64,000 nucleotides of DNA from an uncultured Victivallales bacterium (GTDB lineage Bacteria > Verrucomicrobiota > Lentisphaeria > Victivallales > UBA1829), in NCBI GenBank assembly GCA_934644965.1, contig CAKUDG010000011.1, positions 1 to 64,000 of the forward strand. Direction: 5' to 3'. Numbering within the stretch: position 1 is the stretch's first letter; each line of letters opens with the position of its first letter. Shown piece by piece: positions 26,797 through 36,015 of the stretch. The notes beneath the pieces were generated by a model. It worked only from the letters and a program-made list of their open reading frames with translations. It had not been told where the DNA came from and searched no databases. A program made the translations under genes and the position numbers.

Positions 26797-27655
26797 CGAA
26801 GCGCCTCAGGATAGGGGTGTAGGCATCCGTTCTGCGGTCGCGGAAGAAGGGCCACATTCTCCGGTGTTCCTCCATGGCTTTCGGGTCGCAGTCTGCATAG
26901 AGGATTCCGCAGGAGTCCCGGGATCCGAGCACCAGGTGGTTCCCGTAGAAATCCGCAACGAAGGAGGATCCCCAGAAACGGGTCCCGTGCTCCTCCCCCA
27001 CACGGTTGACGGCCGCATAATAGCATCCGTTCGCCACCGCATGACCCCGCTGGACATTCAGCCAGGCGGAACGCTGAAGCTCAGCCAGAGCGGGACTTTC
27101 CGAGGCAATCCCTCCGATCGCGGTCGGACAGAACAGAATCCACGCTCCCTGCAGAGCCGTCAGGCGCGCCGACTCCGGATACCATTGGTCCCAGCAGATG
27201 ATGACTCCGATTTTTCCGTATTTCGTATCCCATGCGCGGAATCCCGTGTCTCCGGGAGCGAAATAGAACTTCTCCTCGAATCCGGGATCCTGCGGGATAT
27301 GCATCTTCCGGTATTTTCCGAGGAAGGCGCCGTCCGCATCGATCACGGCGGCGCTGTTGTGGAAGAGTCCCGGAGCGCGTCTTTCAAAAAGCGAAAGAAT
27401 GAGAACGACGCCGTATTTCTCTGCCGTGCGCTGAAAATGTTCCGTCGTTTCTCCCGGGACCGGTTCGGCCAGGTCAAACAGCGCGGGATCCTGAACACGG
27501 CAGAAGTATTCTGTCTGGAAAAGCTCCTGCGTGCAGATGATTTTCGCCCCGTTTTCCGCGGCTTTCCGGATGTTTTCGTCTGTGATGCGGATGGCTTCTT
27601 CCCGCGATTCCCGCGCACAATCCTGCAGCAGCGCGATCCGAACGGTGTCCGGCAT
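26786..27655 (-). CDS. aguB: N-carbamoylputrescine amidohydrolase
   Basis: A nitrilase-superfamily amidase that turns N-carbamoylputrescine into putrescine, CO2 and ammonia. The catalytic triad is visible as Glu44 (TQELFQ), Lys117 (YRKMHIP) and Cys154 (IICWDQWYPE). The ATG at 27655 is chosen because GGAGG stands nine bases before it; the frame runs further upstream but with no conserved sequence. At 289 residues it has the family size. It is the first gene of the aguB-aguA pair. Confidence 0.95.
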   Translation of the reverse strand: MPDTVRIALLQDCARESREEAIRITDENIRKAAENGAKIICTQELFQTEYFCRVQDPALFDLAEPVPGETTEHFQRTAEKYGVVLILSLFERRAPGLFHNSAAVIDADGAFLGKYRKMHIPQDPGFEEKFYFAPGDTGFRAWDTKYGKIGVIICWDQWYPESARLTALQGAWILFCPTAIGGIASESPALAELQRSAWLNVQRGHAVANGCYYAAVNRVGEEHGTRFWGSSFVADFYGNHLVLGSRDSCGILYADCDPKAMEEHRRMWPFFRDRRTDAYTPILRRFDDE

Positions 27656-27807
27656 GGACTGTTCCCTCCTGAGTTGTTTCCTTTTCTTCTTGTGTTGCTT
27701 TCCCGGTCTTCCCCAATCTCTGAACAGATGAAAACAATGAAAATCCGGAAAGAGTGGAAAGATCCTGTCAATGGATTTGTCCCGTGCGCTTCGGATTCCG
27801 GACCGGC

Positions 27808-28422
27808 TTATTCGAGTCCGGTCCGCCCGTTCATGGCGGCGGCAATGGTGGCGGGATCGGCGTAACTCAGATCCGCTCCGGCGGGCAGTCCCCGTGCCAG
27901 ACAGCTGATCTTCAGATTCCTCCCGCTGAAACGCCGGGCGATGTAAAGGGCCGTCGCCTGCCCTTCGACATCCGAACTGAGCGCAAGAATGAGTTCTCTG
28001 ATGTCTCCGCTTTCCACTCTCCGCTCCAGAGACTCCAGCGCAATGGATTCCACGCCTTTCCCCTCCAGGGGGGCAATGCGGCCGCCGAGGACATGATAAT
28101 GCCCTTTGAAAACCCCGCTTGCCTCTATCACCCGGATCTGAGTCGCCTCCTCCACCACGCAGACGGATGACGCATCGCGGAGCGGAGACGAACAGACCGC
28201 ACAAAGGCCTTCCGCATTCTCCCCCGCCAGATTCCCGCAGCGCGTACAGGTCTTCACACGTTCCTTCAACGTCCGCAGATTTTCCGCCAGGGCTGCGATT
28301 TTATCCGCATCCCACTGGAAAACGGCAAGCGCCATGCGTTCGGAACTGCGTTTCCCCACGCCGGGCAGACTTTTCAGGAGCTCCATGAGTTCACTCAAGG
28401 CTTCGGGATAGGCATTCTGCAT
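27808..28422 (-). CDS. recR: recombination protein RecR
   Basis: Acts with RecF and RecO to load RecA on gapped DNA. It has the helix-hairpin-helix LLKSLPGVGKRSSERMAL, the four-cysteine zinc finger (Cys59, 62, 74, 77), and a Toprim domain from CVVEEATQIRVIE to LILALSSDVEGQATALY. Its 204 residues match the family. It follows ybaB, as in many bacteria, but dnaX is not in this window. Confidence 0.96.
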   Translation of the reverse strand: MQNAYPEALSELMELLKSLPGVGKRSSERMALAVFQWDADKIAALAENLRTLKERVKTCTRCGNLAGENAEGLCAVCSSPLRDASSVCVVEEATQIRVIEASGVFKGHYHVLGGRIAPLEGKGVESIALESLERRVESGDIRELILALSSDVEGQATALYIARRFSGRNLKISCLARGLPAGADLSYADPATIAAAMNGRTGLE

Positions 28423-28478
28423 GGGAGAGTGCGACTCCTCGCGTTTTTTTCTTCCGTTTTCATCTTCTGGCGATTCCC

Positions 28479-28523
28479 GTTTCTTCCCCGCCGACAGCGG
28501 CGTCGGAGGCGGGGGGAAGAAAC
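28479..28523. repeat. long hairpin between ybaB and recR
   Basis: GTTTCTTCCCCGCC at 28479-28492 pairs with GGCGGGGGGAAGAAAC at about 28508-28523, with a two-base bulge and an inner GAC/GTC. It lies in the 109-base gap just downstream of the ybaB stop. It lacks a clean T-run on the minus strand, so a processing or stabilising mRNA hairpin, or a weak terminator, is more likely than a strong stop. Confidence 0.55.
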
Positions 28524-28531
28524 AGAAGCTC

Positions 28532-28858
28532 TCAGGCGGGAAATCCGGGGATTTTCAACCCCCCCGTCGCTTCGGAAAGACGCCCTGCCGCTTCCGCTTT
28601 GACCTGGGAAAGGGCGGAGGAAAGCGCCTCATACACAGCCTCTTCCACTGCGGCGGGATCATTCCGGGAAAGCAGCGTGGGGGAGACGGTCACCTTTTTC
28701 GGATTCATATCGCCGGAGAGAGTGATTTCCAGCTCTCCATTACAGCTTCTCCCCGTCAGTTCCAGCTGCGAGAGTTCTTCTTTCATTTCCTTCATTCTGG
28801 CCTGAAGATTCTGAAAATTCTTCATCAACCCCGCCAGTTCTCCCAGATTTCCAAACAT
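28532..28858 (-). CDS. ybaB: YbaB/EbfC nucleoid-associated protein
   Basis: A 108-residue DNA-binding protein of the YbaB family. It shows MKNFQNLQARMKEMKEELSQ, then the conserved beta strands (ELEITLSGDMNPKKVTVSP) and a C-terminal helix ending in GGLKIPG, a typical ending. Homologues bind DNA as dimers and often sit beside recR, as here. Confidence 0.93.
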   Translation of the reverse strand: MFGNLGELAGLMKNFQNLQARMKEMKEELSQLELTGRSCNGELEITLSGDMNPKKVTVSPTLLSRNDPAAVEEAVYEALSSALSQVKAEAAGRLSEATGGLKIPGFPA

Positions 28859-28917
28859 CTGATTCTTCTCCGTGAATTCTGTGTTCCGATTGGCTTGAAA
28901 CGCTTTTCAAAAACAAT

Positions 28918-31900
28918 TTACTTCTTCAATTCTTTTTCGATGGCTCCGCTCCGTTTTGCGCCGAGTTTCAGAGCGGTCTCATAAGACTTTTCCGCATCGT
29001 CGCGGTCCCCGTTCAGAAGCTGGAGACGGGCCAGTTCCAGATACGGTTCAAAACGGTTCACTCCGGCATCCGCAGCAACCCAGTAGTGCCAGAGGGCCTT
29101 GATCCGGTCTCCCTGCGCTTCGGACTCGCGAGCCGATTTCATTGCCGCCTCATATTTTGCGGGATCCCCTTTCGGCGCGGAAGGAGAAGGTGTCCCGGCA
29201 GCCGATGGAGCCTCAGCCTCTTGCTGCTGGATGGCAGCTTTTGCAGCTGAAGAAGGAGGAAGAGAAGTCTTCTTCTCCACCGCCTCCGCCGTTTTTTTCG
29301 ACTCCTCCGTAGCCTTCATGAGGTTTTCGGCGCCTTGGAAGTCTCCCGCAGTCCGGAGTTTCCATGCGGCACGCAGTTTCCCCGCTTCCGAAGCGGCCGC
29401 ATTGGCGGCGGCGGTCACATCCTCAATTTTCTTTCTGTAACGAGCCATCTGCGCATTGTTTTCGCTGATCTGCTCCTTCAGAAGACGGATTTCCTCTTTG
29501 CTTTTTTCCTGTTCCTGAAGAAGTTCAGTAATGACTTCGTCCTTCCGGAGAATTCTTTCCTCCGTGATTTCACCGGATCCGCTCATCCATTTCCTGAGGT
29601 CGGAATCCAGTTTTGCCGCGCGTTTCCCTGCAACATCAAGTTCCTGACGGAGCGTCACGACCTGTTTGTCGAGAGCCTCTCTGCGTTCCCGCTCGGCGGC
29701 GGCTTCGGCACTCGTCTTTTCATACAGTTTGCGGAAACTCGCTTCCGACTCCCGGAGACGTTCCGTCTGCGCCTGGAGTGCCAGGAGCGCCGTATTGTTT
29801 GAAGCGGCGTCCTTCATTTTCTGAAGTTCTTTTTTGAGAGAGGCCACTTCCGTGTTCAGTGCGGCATTGGATTCGGTCAGGGAATTTCTGGAGGCGGTCA
29901 GCTTTTTGACCGCACTGTCAAGCTGAGCGCGGGTTTCACGCAATTCCGTCAGCTCCCCCGTCATCTTTTCAAGCTCTGCACCGGAGACGCTTCCGGAGCT
30001 GGTGGCGGATGCGGACCGGACCTTTTCCAACTCCACGCTCAATGCCTTCTTTTCCGCCTCCAGACGATTCAGTGCAGCTGAGCCCTCTCTTTTCACAGAG
30101 GACAACTCTTCCCGCAGCGTTTTCAGTTCCCCTTCCACACGGGAAAGAGTTCCGGTTTTCTCCTTCAGGAGAGTTTCCGCCTTTTCCAGTTCCGAAGTCC
30201 GGCCATCCAGATCCTTCCGGAGAGCCGCAGCCGCATCCTGAGCGGTTTTCAGATTGACTGTCGCCTGAGCGGAAACCTCTTTCAAGGACTGCTCAAGCTT
30301 TGCGGTATTTGCACTCTTTTCCTGAACCTGTTTTTCCAGTTCGGAATTTTTCGCCTTCACAGCGTCCAGCTCCTTGGTCAGAGACGTCAGCGACGCGCTC
30401 TCTTTCTCCGCCTTCGATGCCGTGTCGCGAAGCGTTTTGAGTTCCTTTTCCAGTTCCGCTATCTTCGCAGTGTCCTTCCCCGCTTTCTCGGCGGCGGAAA
30501 GGGCATTCTTCTCCAGTTCGGAATTTTTCGCCTTCACAGCGTCCAGCTCCTTGGTCAGAGACGCTGCTGTTTTCTTTTCCTCTTCCAGAGCCTTCCCGGT
30601 GGAGGCTTTGAGCTCCTCAAGCTGTTTTTTCAGGAGTTCCGCCGCCGCCTCTCCATCCTTTCTTGCACGGGCGGATGCCGCTTCGGTTTCGGCAAGGCGC
30701 TTTTCCGCGGAAGTTCTGGCGTCGAGAGCCGTTTTCAGCTGTGTTTCCAGGTTTCGGATTGTTTCACTGCTTTTTGCCTGTTCGGCCGCGGCATCGACGG
30801 GAGTCCGGTTGATTTTTTCGGCGAAAGCCTTCAGTTCCTTTTCCTGGTCGGCGATTTGTTTCCGGGCGTCGGCAAGGGCTTTGGCATCGGCAAGGGCTTT
30901 GGCGGTATTTTCTTCGAGAAGTTTTTTGTTGGTTTCGAGTTCGGAAGCGAGGGCCTTGTTGCGGTCATCCAGCGTTTTCATGAAGTCCTTTGTCCGGGCG
31001 GAAGCCGCGGCCTCCGTTTCCAGACGTTTCAACGCAGCGGCGTATTCGCCGGACAGTTTGTCAAAACGGTTTTTCAGGGACTCGTTCTCATTCTTCAGAG
31101 CGGCCGCCTCCTCCTCGATTTTCCGCGTGGCATCGGAGAGGGTCATTCCCGCACGGAGTTTCCGGAGCTCCTCCTGAAGTTCATCATACGCCCTGGATTT
31201 TTCCGCAAGACTTTTTTCCGCGGAAGCCCTGGCCGTTTCCAGACTCTGCACCTTTTCCGCAGATTCCTTCTGGAAGTTCCGGAAGGAATCCGCCAGCTCC
31301 AGAGCGGCCTGATTGTTCTTTTCCGCCGCTTCCCGAACCTGACGGGCATTCTTTTCAGCGGCCTCAAGACGAAGCTGGTTCGCCCGGTATTCCTCCAGAG
31401 TTTTTTCCATTCCGGAAAGTTCGCCCCGGAGTTCGGAAAGGGCCTTCGCCAAGGCATCGTTCCGGACTTTTTCCGCATTCAGGGCGTTTTTCAGATCGGA
31501 ATCCGAAGCACCGGAATCAAGACGTTTCTTCAGATCGTTGTACTGAATCTGAAGAGTATGGTATTTCTGCTCGGCAGACTCTTTTTCCGCAAGAAGCGAA
31601 CGGATCTGTTCCGAGGCGCGGCGCCCGCGTTCGGCTTCTTCCTTCAGACGGCGGATCTCCGCGGCGGAAGACGGGTCCTGTGTTCCCGTGACGGCGGCAG
31701 AAGTGCCGGACTCCCGCTCCTTTTCCCGTTCCCGGACTTTTTTCTTCGCGGCTTCAGCCTGTTCCTGCAGCTTCCGGGCGGCGTTTTTATATTTGCGGCC
31801 GGAAAGGGCAATGCGGTATTCAATCACGCTCCGGTTCCAGTTCGGACTTTTTTTACGGATCGCCTGGAAAAGCTGCAGAGACTTCTGGAATTGTTCCATC

Positions 31901-32103
31901 GCCTGTTCATATTTCTTTTCGATGTAGGCGGTTTCTCCGGCCTCATAGGCTTCGAAGCCCCTGCGCCAGAGCTCCCAGTTGTCTTCTGCCAGGACCCCGG
32001 ACTTCTCCGGACCGGGGGGAGAATCCTGGGAAAATGCGGGGGCGGCGGCGCAGAAGAGCAACGCCCATAGAAGAACCGCAATTGGAAAAGCTCTTCCTTT
32101 CAT
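28918..32103 (-). CDS. exported giant coiled-coil protein with TPR ends
   Basis: A 1061-residue protein with a signal peptide (residues 1-25, cleavage near AFS-QD). Residues about 40-100 and the last 80 residues carry TPR-like helices (AYIEKKYEQAMEQFQKSL; AVNDGDRDDAEKSY-type pattern). Between them, about 800 residues are Lys/Glu/Ala/Leu heptads with SELEK and AEK repeats, a long coiled coil. An exact 52-base internal DNA repeat shows recent duplication. It lies between hflX and ybaB on the same strand. A structural role in the periplasm, such as a spacer or tether, is inferred; no enzyme motif was seen. Confidence 0.7.
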   Translation of the reverse strand: MKGRAFPIAVLLWALLFCAAAPAFSQDSPPGPEKSGVLAEDNWELWRRGFEAYEAGETAYIEKKYEQAMEQFQKSLQLFQAIRKKSPNWNRSVIEYRIALSGRKYKNAARKLQEQAEAAKKKVREREKERESGTSAAVTGTQDPSSAAEIRRLKEEAERGRRASEQIRSLLAEKESAEQKYHTLQIQYNDLKKRLDSGASDSDLKNALNAEKVRNDALAKALSELRGELSGMEKTLEEYRANQLRLEAAEKNARQVREAAEKNNQAALELADSFRNFQKESAEKVQSLETARASAEKSLAEKSRAYDELQEELRKLRAGMTLSDATRKIEEEAAALKNENESLKNRFDKLSGEYAAALKRLETEAAASARTKDFMKTLDDRNKALASELETNKKLLEENTAKALADAKALADARKQIADQEKELKAFAEKINRTPVDAAAEQAKSSETIRNLETQLKTALDARTSAEKRLAETEAASARARKDGEAAAELLKKQLEELKASTGKALEEEKKTAASLTKELDAVKAKNSELEKNALSAAEKAGKDTAKIAELEKELKTLRDTASKAEKESASLTSLTKELDAVKAKNSELEKQVQEKSANTAKLEQSLKEVSAQATVNLKTAQDAAAALRKDLDGRTSELEKAETLLKEKTGTLSRVEGELKTLREELSSVKREGSAALNRLEAEKKALSVELEKVRSASATSSGSVSGAELEKMTGELTELRETRAQLDSAVKKLTASRNSLTESNAALNTEVASLKKELQKMKDAASNNTALLALQAQTERLRESEASFRKLYEKTSAEAAAERERREALDKQVVTLRQELDVAGKRAAKLDSDLRKWMSGSGEITEERILRKDEVITELLQEQEKSKEEIRLLKEQISENNAQMARYRKKIEDVTAAANAAASEAGKLRAAWKLRTAGDFQGAENLMKATEESKKTAEAVEKKTSLPPSSAAKAAIQQQEAEAPSAAGTPSPSAPKGDPAKYEAAMKSARESEAQGDRIKALWHYWVAADAGVNRFEPYLELARLQLLNGDRDDAEKSYETALKLGAKRSGAIEKELKK
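30335..30563 (-). repeat. pair of exact 52-bp direct repeats inside the coiled-coil gene
   Basis: Bases 30335-30386 and 30512-30563 are identical. They encode the same SLTKELDAVKAKNSELEK segment twice. The distance between copies is 177 bases, or 59 codons, so the frame is kept. Identity at the DNA level implies a young duplication or gene conversion. Confidence 0.85.
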
Positions 32104-32142
32104 GTTGAAAAACTCCTGCTTGGTGGTTTCTGTTCTTTTTCC

Positions 32143-33441
32143 TTATTCCTGCTGACAATATACTGCAAAGACGGCGGATTGCGAAGCGGGAATTCTGGCA
32201 AGCGCAAGAAATGTGCCGTCTTCCGCGTATTCCGATTCCAGGATCCCGCAGGTCCGGTGCAGTTTCGCAATCAGTTCCTGCCGGGAAGGAGGAATGGCAA
32301 GGCGCATCATCCGTTCTCCCGATCCCGCCTGCAGAGCAAGATGTTCCTTCAGCAGCGGAAGACCCTCCCCGGTCCGGCAGGACACAAACAGCGCGGAAGG
32401 AGCAATTGAGCGGAGTTTGAGCTTCGTTACGGGATCCTCCGCCAGAAGATCGCATTTATTGAAGACCGTCAGCATGGGTTTGTTTTCCGCTCCGAGCTCC
32501 GCCAGGACGGAAAGAGTCGTCTCCCAGTGCGTCTGAACCCGCGGGCTCGAGGCATCCAGAACCAGAAGGAGAAAATCCGCAAGGAGAGCTTCCTCCAGAG
32601 TCGATTTGAACGCTTCCACCAGCGCATGGGGCAGTTTCCGGACAAAGCCGACGGTATCCGTCAGAAGCAGTTCCGCATTCCCCGGAAGACGGATCCGGCG
32701 CGTGGTCGGATCCAGCGTTGCAAACAGCTTGTCCGCCGCGAGCACGTCCGCCCCTGTCAGAGCGTTCAGGAGCGAGGACTTCCCCGCATTCGTATATCCC
32801 ACAATCGCGCACTGACGGATCGAATGGCGGACCCGGCTCTTCCGCTGGACTCCGCGCTGTTTCCGGACCCGGGACAGTTCGTCTTCCAGTTCCGAGATTC
32901 TCTGTTTGAGCTGTCGGCGGTCGTATTCGATTTGTTTTTCCCCGTCTCCGCGGGCTCCGGTGCCGCCGCCCCGCTGACGGGAAAGATGAGTCCAGGCGCC
33001 TGTCAGACGCGGAAGAAAATAGCGGCAGCGGGCCAGCTCCACCTGAAGCACCGCCTCACGCGTCCAGGCCCGTTCGGCAAAAATGTCCAGTATCACTTCC
33101 TGACGGTCGATCACCTTGATCCCGCAGAGACGTTCCAGATTCCGCTGCTGGGAAGGCCCGAGCGAACTGTCAAACACAATCAGCTCCGCATGAGTTTCCA
33201 AAGCGGCAGCGCGGATCTCCTCCGCCTTCCCTGTACCGACAAAGAAACGAGGGTGAAACTCCCGCAGAGTCACAGTCATGTCTCCGACAACCGGCACTCC
33301 CAGAGTCGCCACCAGTTCCTTCAGCTCCGCCAGATGTTCCCGGGCCTCTCCCGATTCCTCCGGAACTTCCCGGATCCCGACAAGATAGGCTCCTTCCTGC
33401 CGCGGCGGCGTCTTCTTTTCCGTTTCACTATCAACACTCAT
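32143..33441 (-). CDS. hflX: ribosome-associated GTPase HflX
   Basis: A 432-residue GTPase that binds 50S subunits and splits stalled ribosomes under stress. The N-terminal HflX domain has FVGTGKAEEI and the linker helix carries RQRGGGTGARGDGEKQIE. The G domain shows GYTNAGKSSLLN (G1), LFATLDPTTRR (G2), LLTDTVGFVRKLP (G3) and FNKCDLL (G4). It is followed after 39 bases by the coiled-coil gene and preceded by pgsA and rimO. Confidence 0.95.
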   Translation of the reverse strand: MSVDSETEKKTPPRQEGAYLVGIREVPEESGEAREHLAELKELVATLGVPVVGDMTVTLREFHPRFFVGTGKAEEIRAAALETHAELIVFDSSLGPSQQRNLERLCGIKVIDRQEVILDIFAERAWTREAVLQVELARCRYFLPRLTGAWTHLSRQRGGGTGARGDGEKQIEYDRRQLKQRISELEDELSRVRKQRGVQRKSRVRHSIRQCAIVGYTNAGKSSLLNALTGADVLAADKLFATLDPTTRRIRLPGNAELLLTDTVGFVRKLPHALVEAFKSTLEEALLADFLLLVLDASSPRVQTHWETTLSVLAELGAENKPMLTVFNKCDLLAEDPVTKLKLRSIAPSALFVSCRTGEGLPLLKEHLALQAGSGERMMRLAIPPSRQELIAKLHRTCGILESEYAEDGTFLALARIPASQSAVFAVYCQQE

Positions 33442-33500
33442 ATTCTCAACAACAATACAATCGCAGCACTGTCGGCGGCGGCGGCGTGACGGACAAGACG

Positions 33501-34100
33501 TCAGGCGGCATCCGCATACAGATGCTTATGTTTGCAGAAATATCCGGCTCCGGAGAGAATCGTCACCGCCGTCACGATCAGAAGAAGCGCATACCACATC
33601 CACCAGATCACCGGAATTTTCAAATCGAAGAGTCCGATCCACGCCGCTCCCCCGATCAGCAGGGCGAACATCTGAAGAAAGGTTTTGAGTTTCCCCCACT
33701 TGTCCGCAGGAATCACCACTCCTTTGCTGGTCGCCAGCATCCGAAGGCCCGTCACCATGAACTCGCGCGCCAGAATCACGATCACGATCCAGGCGGGCAT
33801 CAGGCGGTAATCCGCCATCATGACAAATGTCGCCAGAATGAAAATCTTGTCCGCCAGAGGATCCATCAGACGTCCGAAATCGCTTTCCAGATGGAAACGT
33901 CTGGCCAGATAACCGTCCAGCAGATCGGTGAAGCCCGCCAGGATCGCCACCAGATAGGCGATCACATGGCAGATCTGCGTCATCTGTTCCGACACAGGAA
34001 ACAGATTGATCTTGTTCTGATCGTCCACATTGGCGAACAACACAAAAAGAAAGACCAGGAGCACCCGGCTCACCGTGATTCTGTTCGGCAGATTTTTCAT
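33501..34100 (-). CDS. pgsA: CDP-diacylglycerol-glycerol-3-phosphate 3-phosphatidyltransferase
   Basis: Makes phosphatidylglycerol phosphate in the inner membrane. The CDP-alcohol phosphotransferase motif is complete: DGYLARR, then eight residues, then GRLMDPLADK. The 199 residues contain several hydrophobic spans. Its start overlaps the rimO stop by four bases (ATGA at 34097-34100). Confidence 0.93.
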   Translation of the reverse strand: MKNLPNRITVSRVLLVFLFVLFANVDDQNKINLFPVSEQMTQICHVIAYLVAILAGFTDLLDGYLARRFHLESDFGRLMDPLADKIFILATFVMMADYRLMPAWIVIVILAREFMVTGLRMLATSKGVVIPADKWGKLKTFLQMFALLIGGAAWIGLFDLKIPVIWWMWYALLLIVTAVTILSGAGYFCKHKHLYADAA

Positions 34101-35671
34101 GTTTTCTTTCCTTGGGCTTTTCTTCCCCTTTGCGGAGGAAGTCCGGCGGGTTCCGCCGGGTTGTTGTGCTTGCCTGGCCGAATGTTTCGGCTGCAGCTGT
34201 TGTTCATCAATTCCGGGCTGCCGCCCTCGCGGAGGGCAATCCCTGATAGTTCGTATTCCGCGGCGTGTTTCACCTTCACTCTCAGAAGATCCCCCGGAAC
34301 GGAGGCGCTGGAAAGGGAGGAAATACTCACGGTGTTGTCTATGTCCGGCGCGTCTGAAAGCGTTCTGCCCCGCCCGGTCGAAGCGGTCAGTTTTTCGTCC
34401 AGAATCACCTCTATTTCCCTCCCGATCAGCGCACGGTTCGCCGCAAGGGAATAGTCCGCCTGGAGGCGCATGATTTCGCCGCGGCGTCTTTCCGCGATCC
34501 GCGTCGGAACCTGGTCCGGAAGAGAGGCCGCAGGCGTCCCCGGCTCACGAGAATAGGCGAACACGCCCAGACGTTCAAAATGAACCTCCCTTACAAAATC
34601 CAGCAGTTTTTCATGATCCTGCTCTGTTTCTCCAGGAAAGCCGGTCAGAAAAGTGCTGCGCAGGGAAAAGCCAAGTTCACGCGTCATCCGGTGCACCAGC
34701 GCACGGGTTTCCTGCTCCGATATCCGACGGCGCATCGCTTGAAGAACCGGATCGGAAATATGCTGCAGCGGCATCTCAATGCAGCGAATCAGATGTCTGT
34801 TTTCCGCCATGGCCGAGAGAAGGTCTTCATCGACCCCGGCCGGGTGAAGGTACATCAGACGGAGAAGAAAATCTCCATCCAGTCGGTCCAGTCTCCGGAG
34901 CAGTCCGCTCAGATGCCGCCTCCCGTCCTTTTCCCGTCCGAACGCCGAGGTATCCTGAGCTATCAGAATCAGTTCCCGTACTCCGTTTGCAATCAGATTC
35001 CGCGCCTCCTTTTCCACGGAGTCCGAAGTCCGGCTGCGGAGTCCGCCGCGGATGTCGGGAATCATACAGTAGGCGCAGCGGTTGTCGCAGCCGTCTGCGA
35101 TTTTCACATAGGCGTAATGCGGTGCGGTCAGCTGGAGGCGCGGAGTTTCATCGCTGTAGAGATACTGTTTCCGTGTACAGGGGTTTCCCATCCCGACCGC
35201 GGGAACGGAGGAGGAGACCTCTCCTTTCAGAAGCGCGGATACGATCTCCCCCATTTCCGCGGACGAATCAATGCCGGTCCAGAGATCCACGGCCGGATGA
35301 CGGGAACGGAAAGCATGGTCTTCATCCCACTCCACAATGCAGCCCGAAACAATAATCCGGCGACTGCCGGACGGATCTTTCCCTTTCCATTTTTCAGCGC
35401 TCCGGATGACAGATTCCGTCTCTTTGCGTGCGGATTTGAGAAAAGCGCAGGTGTTGATCCAGAGAATATCCGCCTCCTCCTCGTCCGCGGTCAGACCGAA
35501 TCCGGCACAGAGCAACGCTCCGGCCGCGACCTCGGTATCCACAAAATTCTTGGCGCAGCCGAGACTGACGATCCGGACACGCGGCAAAACAGCCGTTTCC
35601 TCTGTTTCCGGAGGCGCTTGTTTCCTACGGGATTTCAATGCTTTTTTCCGCTTTCTTCTTTCTTCCTTCAT
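34097..35671 (-). CDS. rimO: ribosomal protein S12 methylthiotransferase
   Basis: A radical SAM enzyme that adds a methylthio group to the conserved aspartate of S12. It has the N-terminal cluster domain (SLGCAKNFVDTE, WINTCAF, VSGCIVEW), the radical SAM CxxxCxxC in DGCDNRCAYC, and a C-terminal TRAM domain. SLGCAKN with xVDTE separates RimO from MiaB. At 524 residues it is longer than usual because of a basic N-terminal extension of about 30 residues and a C-terminal tail after the TRAM domain. It starts the long minus-strand block ending at aguA. Confidence 0.94.
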   Translation of the reverse strand: MKEERRKRKKALKSRRKQAPPETEETAVLPRVRIVSLGCAKNFVDTEVAAGALLCAGFGLTADEEEADILWINTCAFLKSARKETESVIRSAEKWKGKDPSGSRRIIVSGCIVEWDEDHAFRSRHPAVDLWTGIDSSAEMGEIVSALLKGEVSSSVPAVGMGNPCTRKQYLYSDETPRLQLTAPHYAYVKIADGCDNRCAYCMIPDIRGGLRSRTSDSVEKEARNLIANGVRELILIAQDTSAFGREKDGRRHLSGLLRRLDRLDGDFLLRLMYLHPAGVDEDLLSAMAENRHLIRCIEMPLQHISDPVLQAMRRRISEQETRALVHRMTRELGFSLRSTFLTGFPGETEQDHEKLLDFVREVHFERLGVFAYSREPGTPAASLPDQVPTRIAERRRGEIMRLQADYSLAANRALIGREIEVILDEKLTASTGRGRTLSDAPDIDNTVSISSLSSASVPGDLLRVKVKHAAEYELSGIALREGGSPELMNNSCSRNIRPGKHNNPAEPAGLPPQRGRKAQGKKT

Positions 35672-35917
35672 CCCAACGCAAAAAGACTGTATGGAAATGT
35701 ATCATGCCGGACGCGTTTTCGCAATTCCGCGCCGTTCATTTTCCCCTGCTTTTCCTGGAAAAGTTCTGCCTCCCGATTCTCCGGGAGGGGGAAAAACAGC
35801 AGGATCTTTGCCATCTGCCGGAGAAAACGCTCGAAACCGGAAGTTCTCCCTCCCCCTCTCCTTCCTTCCCCTGTCCGGGAAAACTGAATTCTTTCCGAAA
35901 AAAAACACAAAAAAACG
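35672..35917. other. divergent intergenic region, left part
   Basis: The region between rimO (minus) and the regulator gene (plus). The first half is pyrimidine-rich and GC-rich and should hold the rimO promoter, which I could not identify. The second half turns AT-rich and leads into the promoter at 35918. Confidence 0.35.
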
Positions 35918-35946
35918 TTGACAAAATATCTGACATGATATATATT
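35918..35946 (+). promoter_or_regulatory. near-consensus sigma-70-type promoter of the regulator gene
   Basis: TTGACA at 35918-35923 and TATATT at 35941-35946 are separated by exactly 17 bases. The regulator ATG lies at 36016, leaving a leader of about 60 bases. This is the best promoter match I see in the window. Confidence 0.75.
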
Positions 35947-35958
35947 CAGTTCTGACAT
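35929..35958 (+). promoter_or_regulatory. direct repeat overlapping the promoter, possible operator
   Basis: TCTGACAT occurs at 35929-35936, inside the spacer, and again at 35951-35958, near the expected transcription start. The copies are 22 bases apart, about two helix turns, so a protein bound to both would cover the -10 region. Autorepression by the adjacent GntR/LacI-type regulator is the simplest reading. Confidence 0.4.
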
Positions 35959-36015
35959 AATGAAAATCACAATACTTTTGTTTCCAAGAAAGAAAAGAAA
36001 AAAGGATTTTCTTCC

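Noticed and set aside
27656..28204. N-terminal extension of aguB overlapping recR
   Set aside because: GGAGG directly before the ATG at 27655 and the family length fix the start; the extension is antisense-like and Arg-rich.
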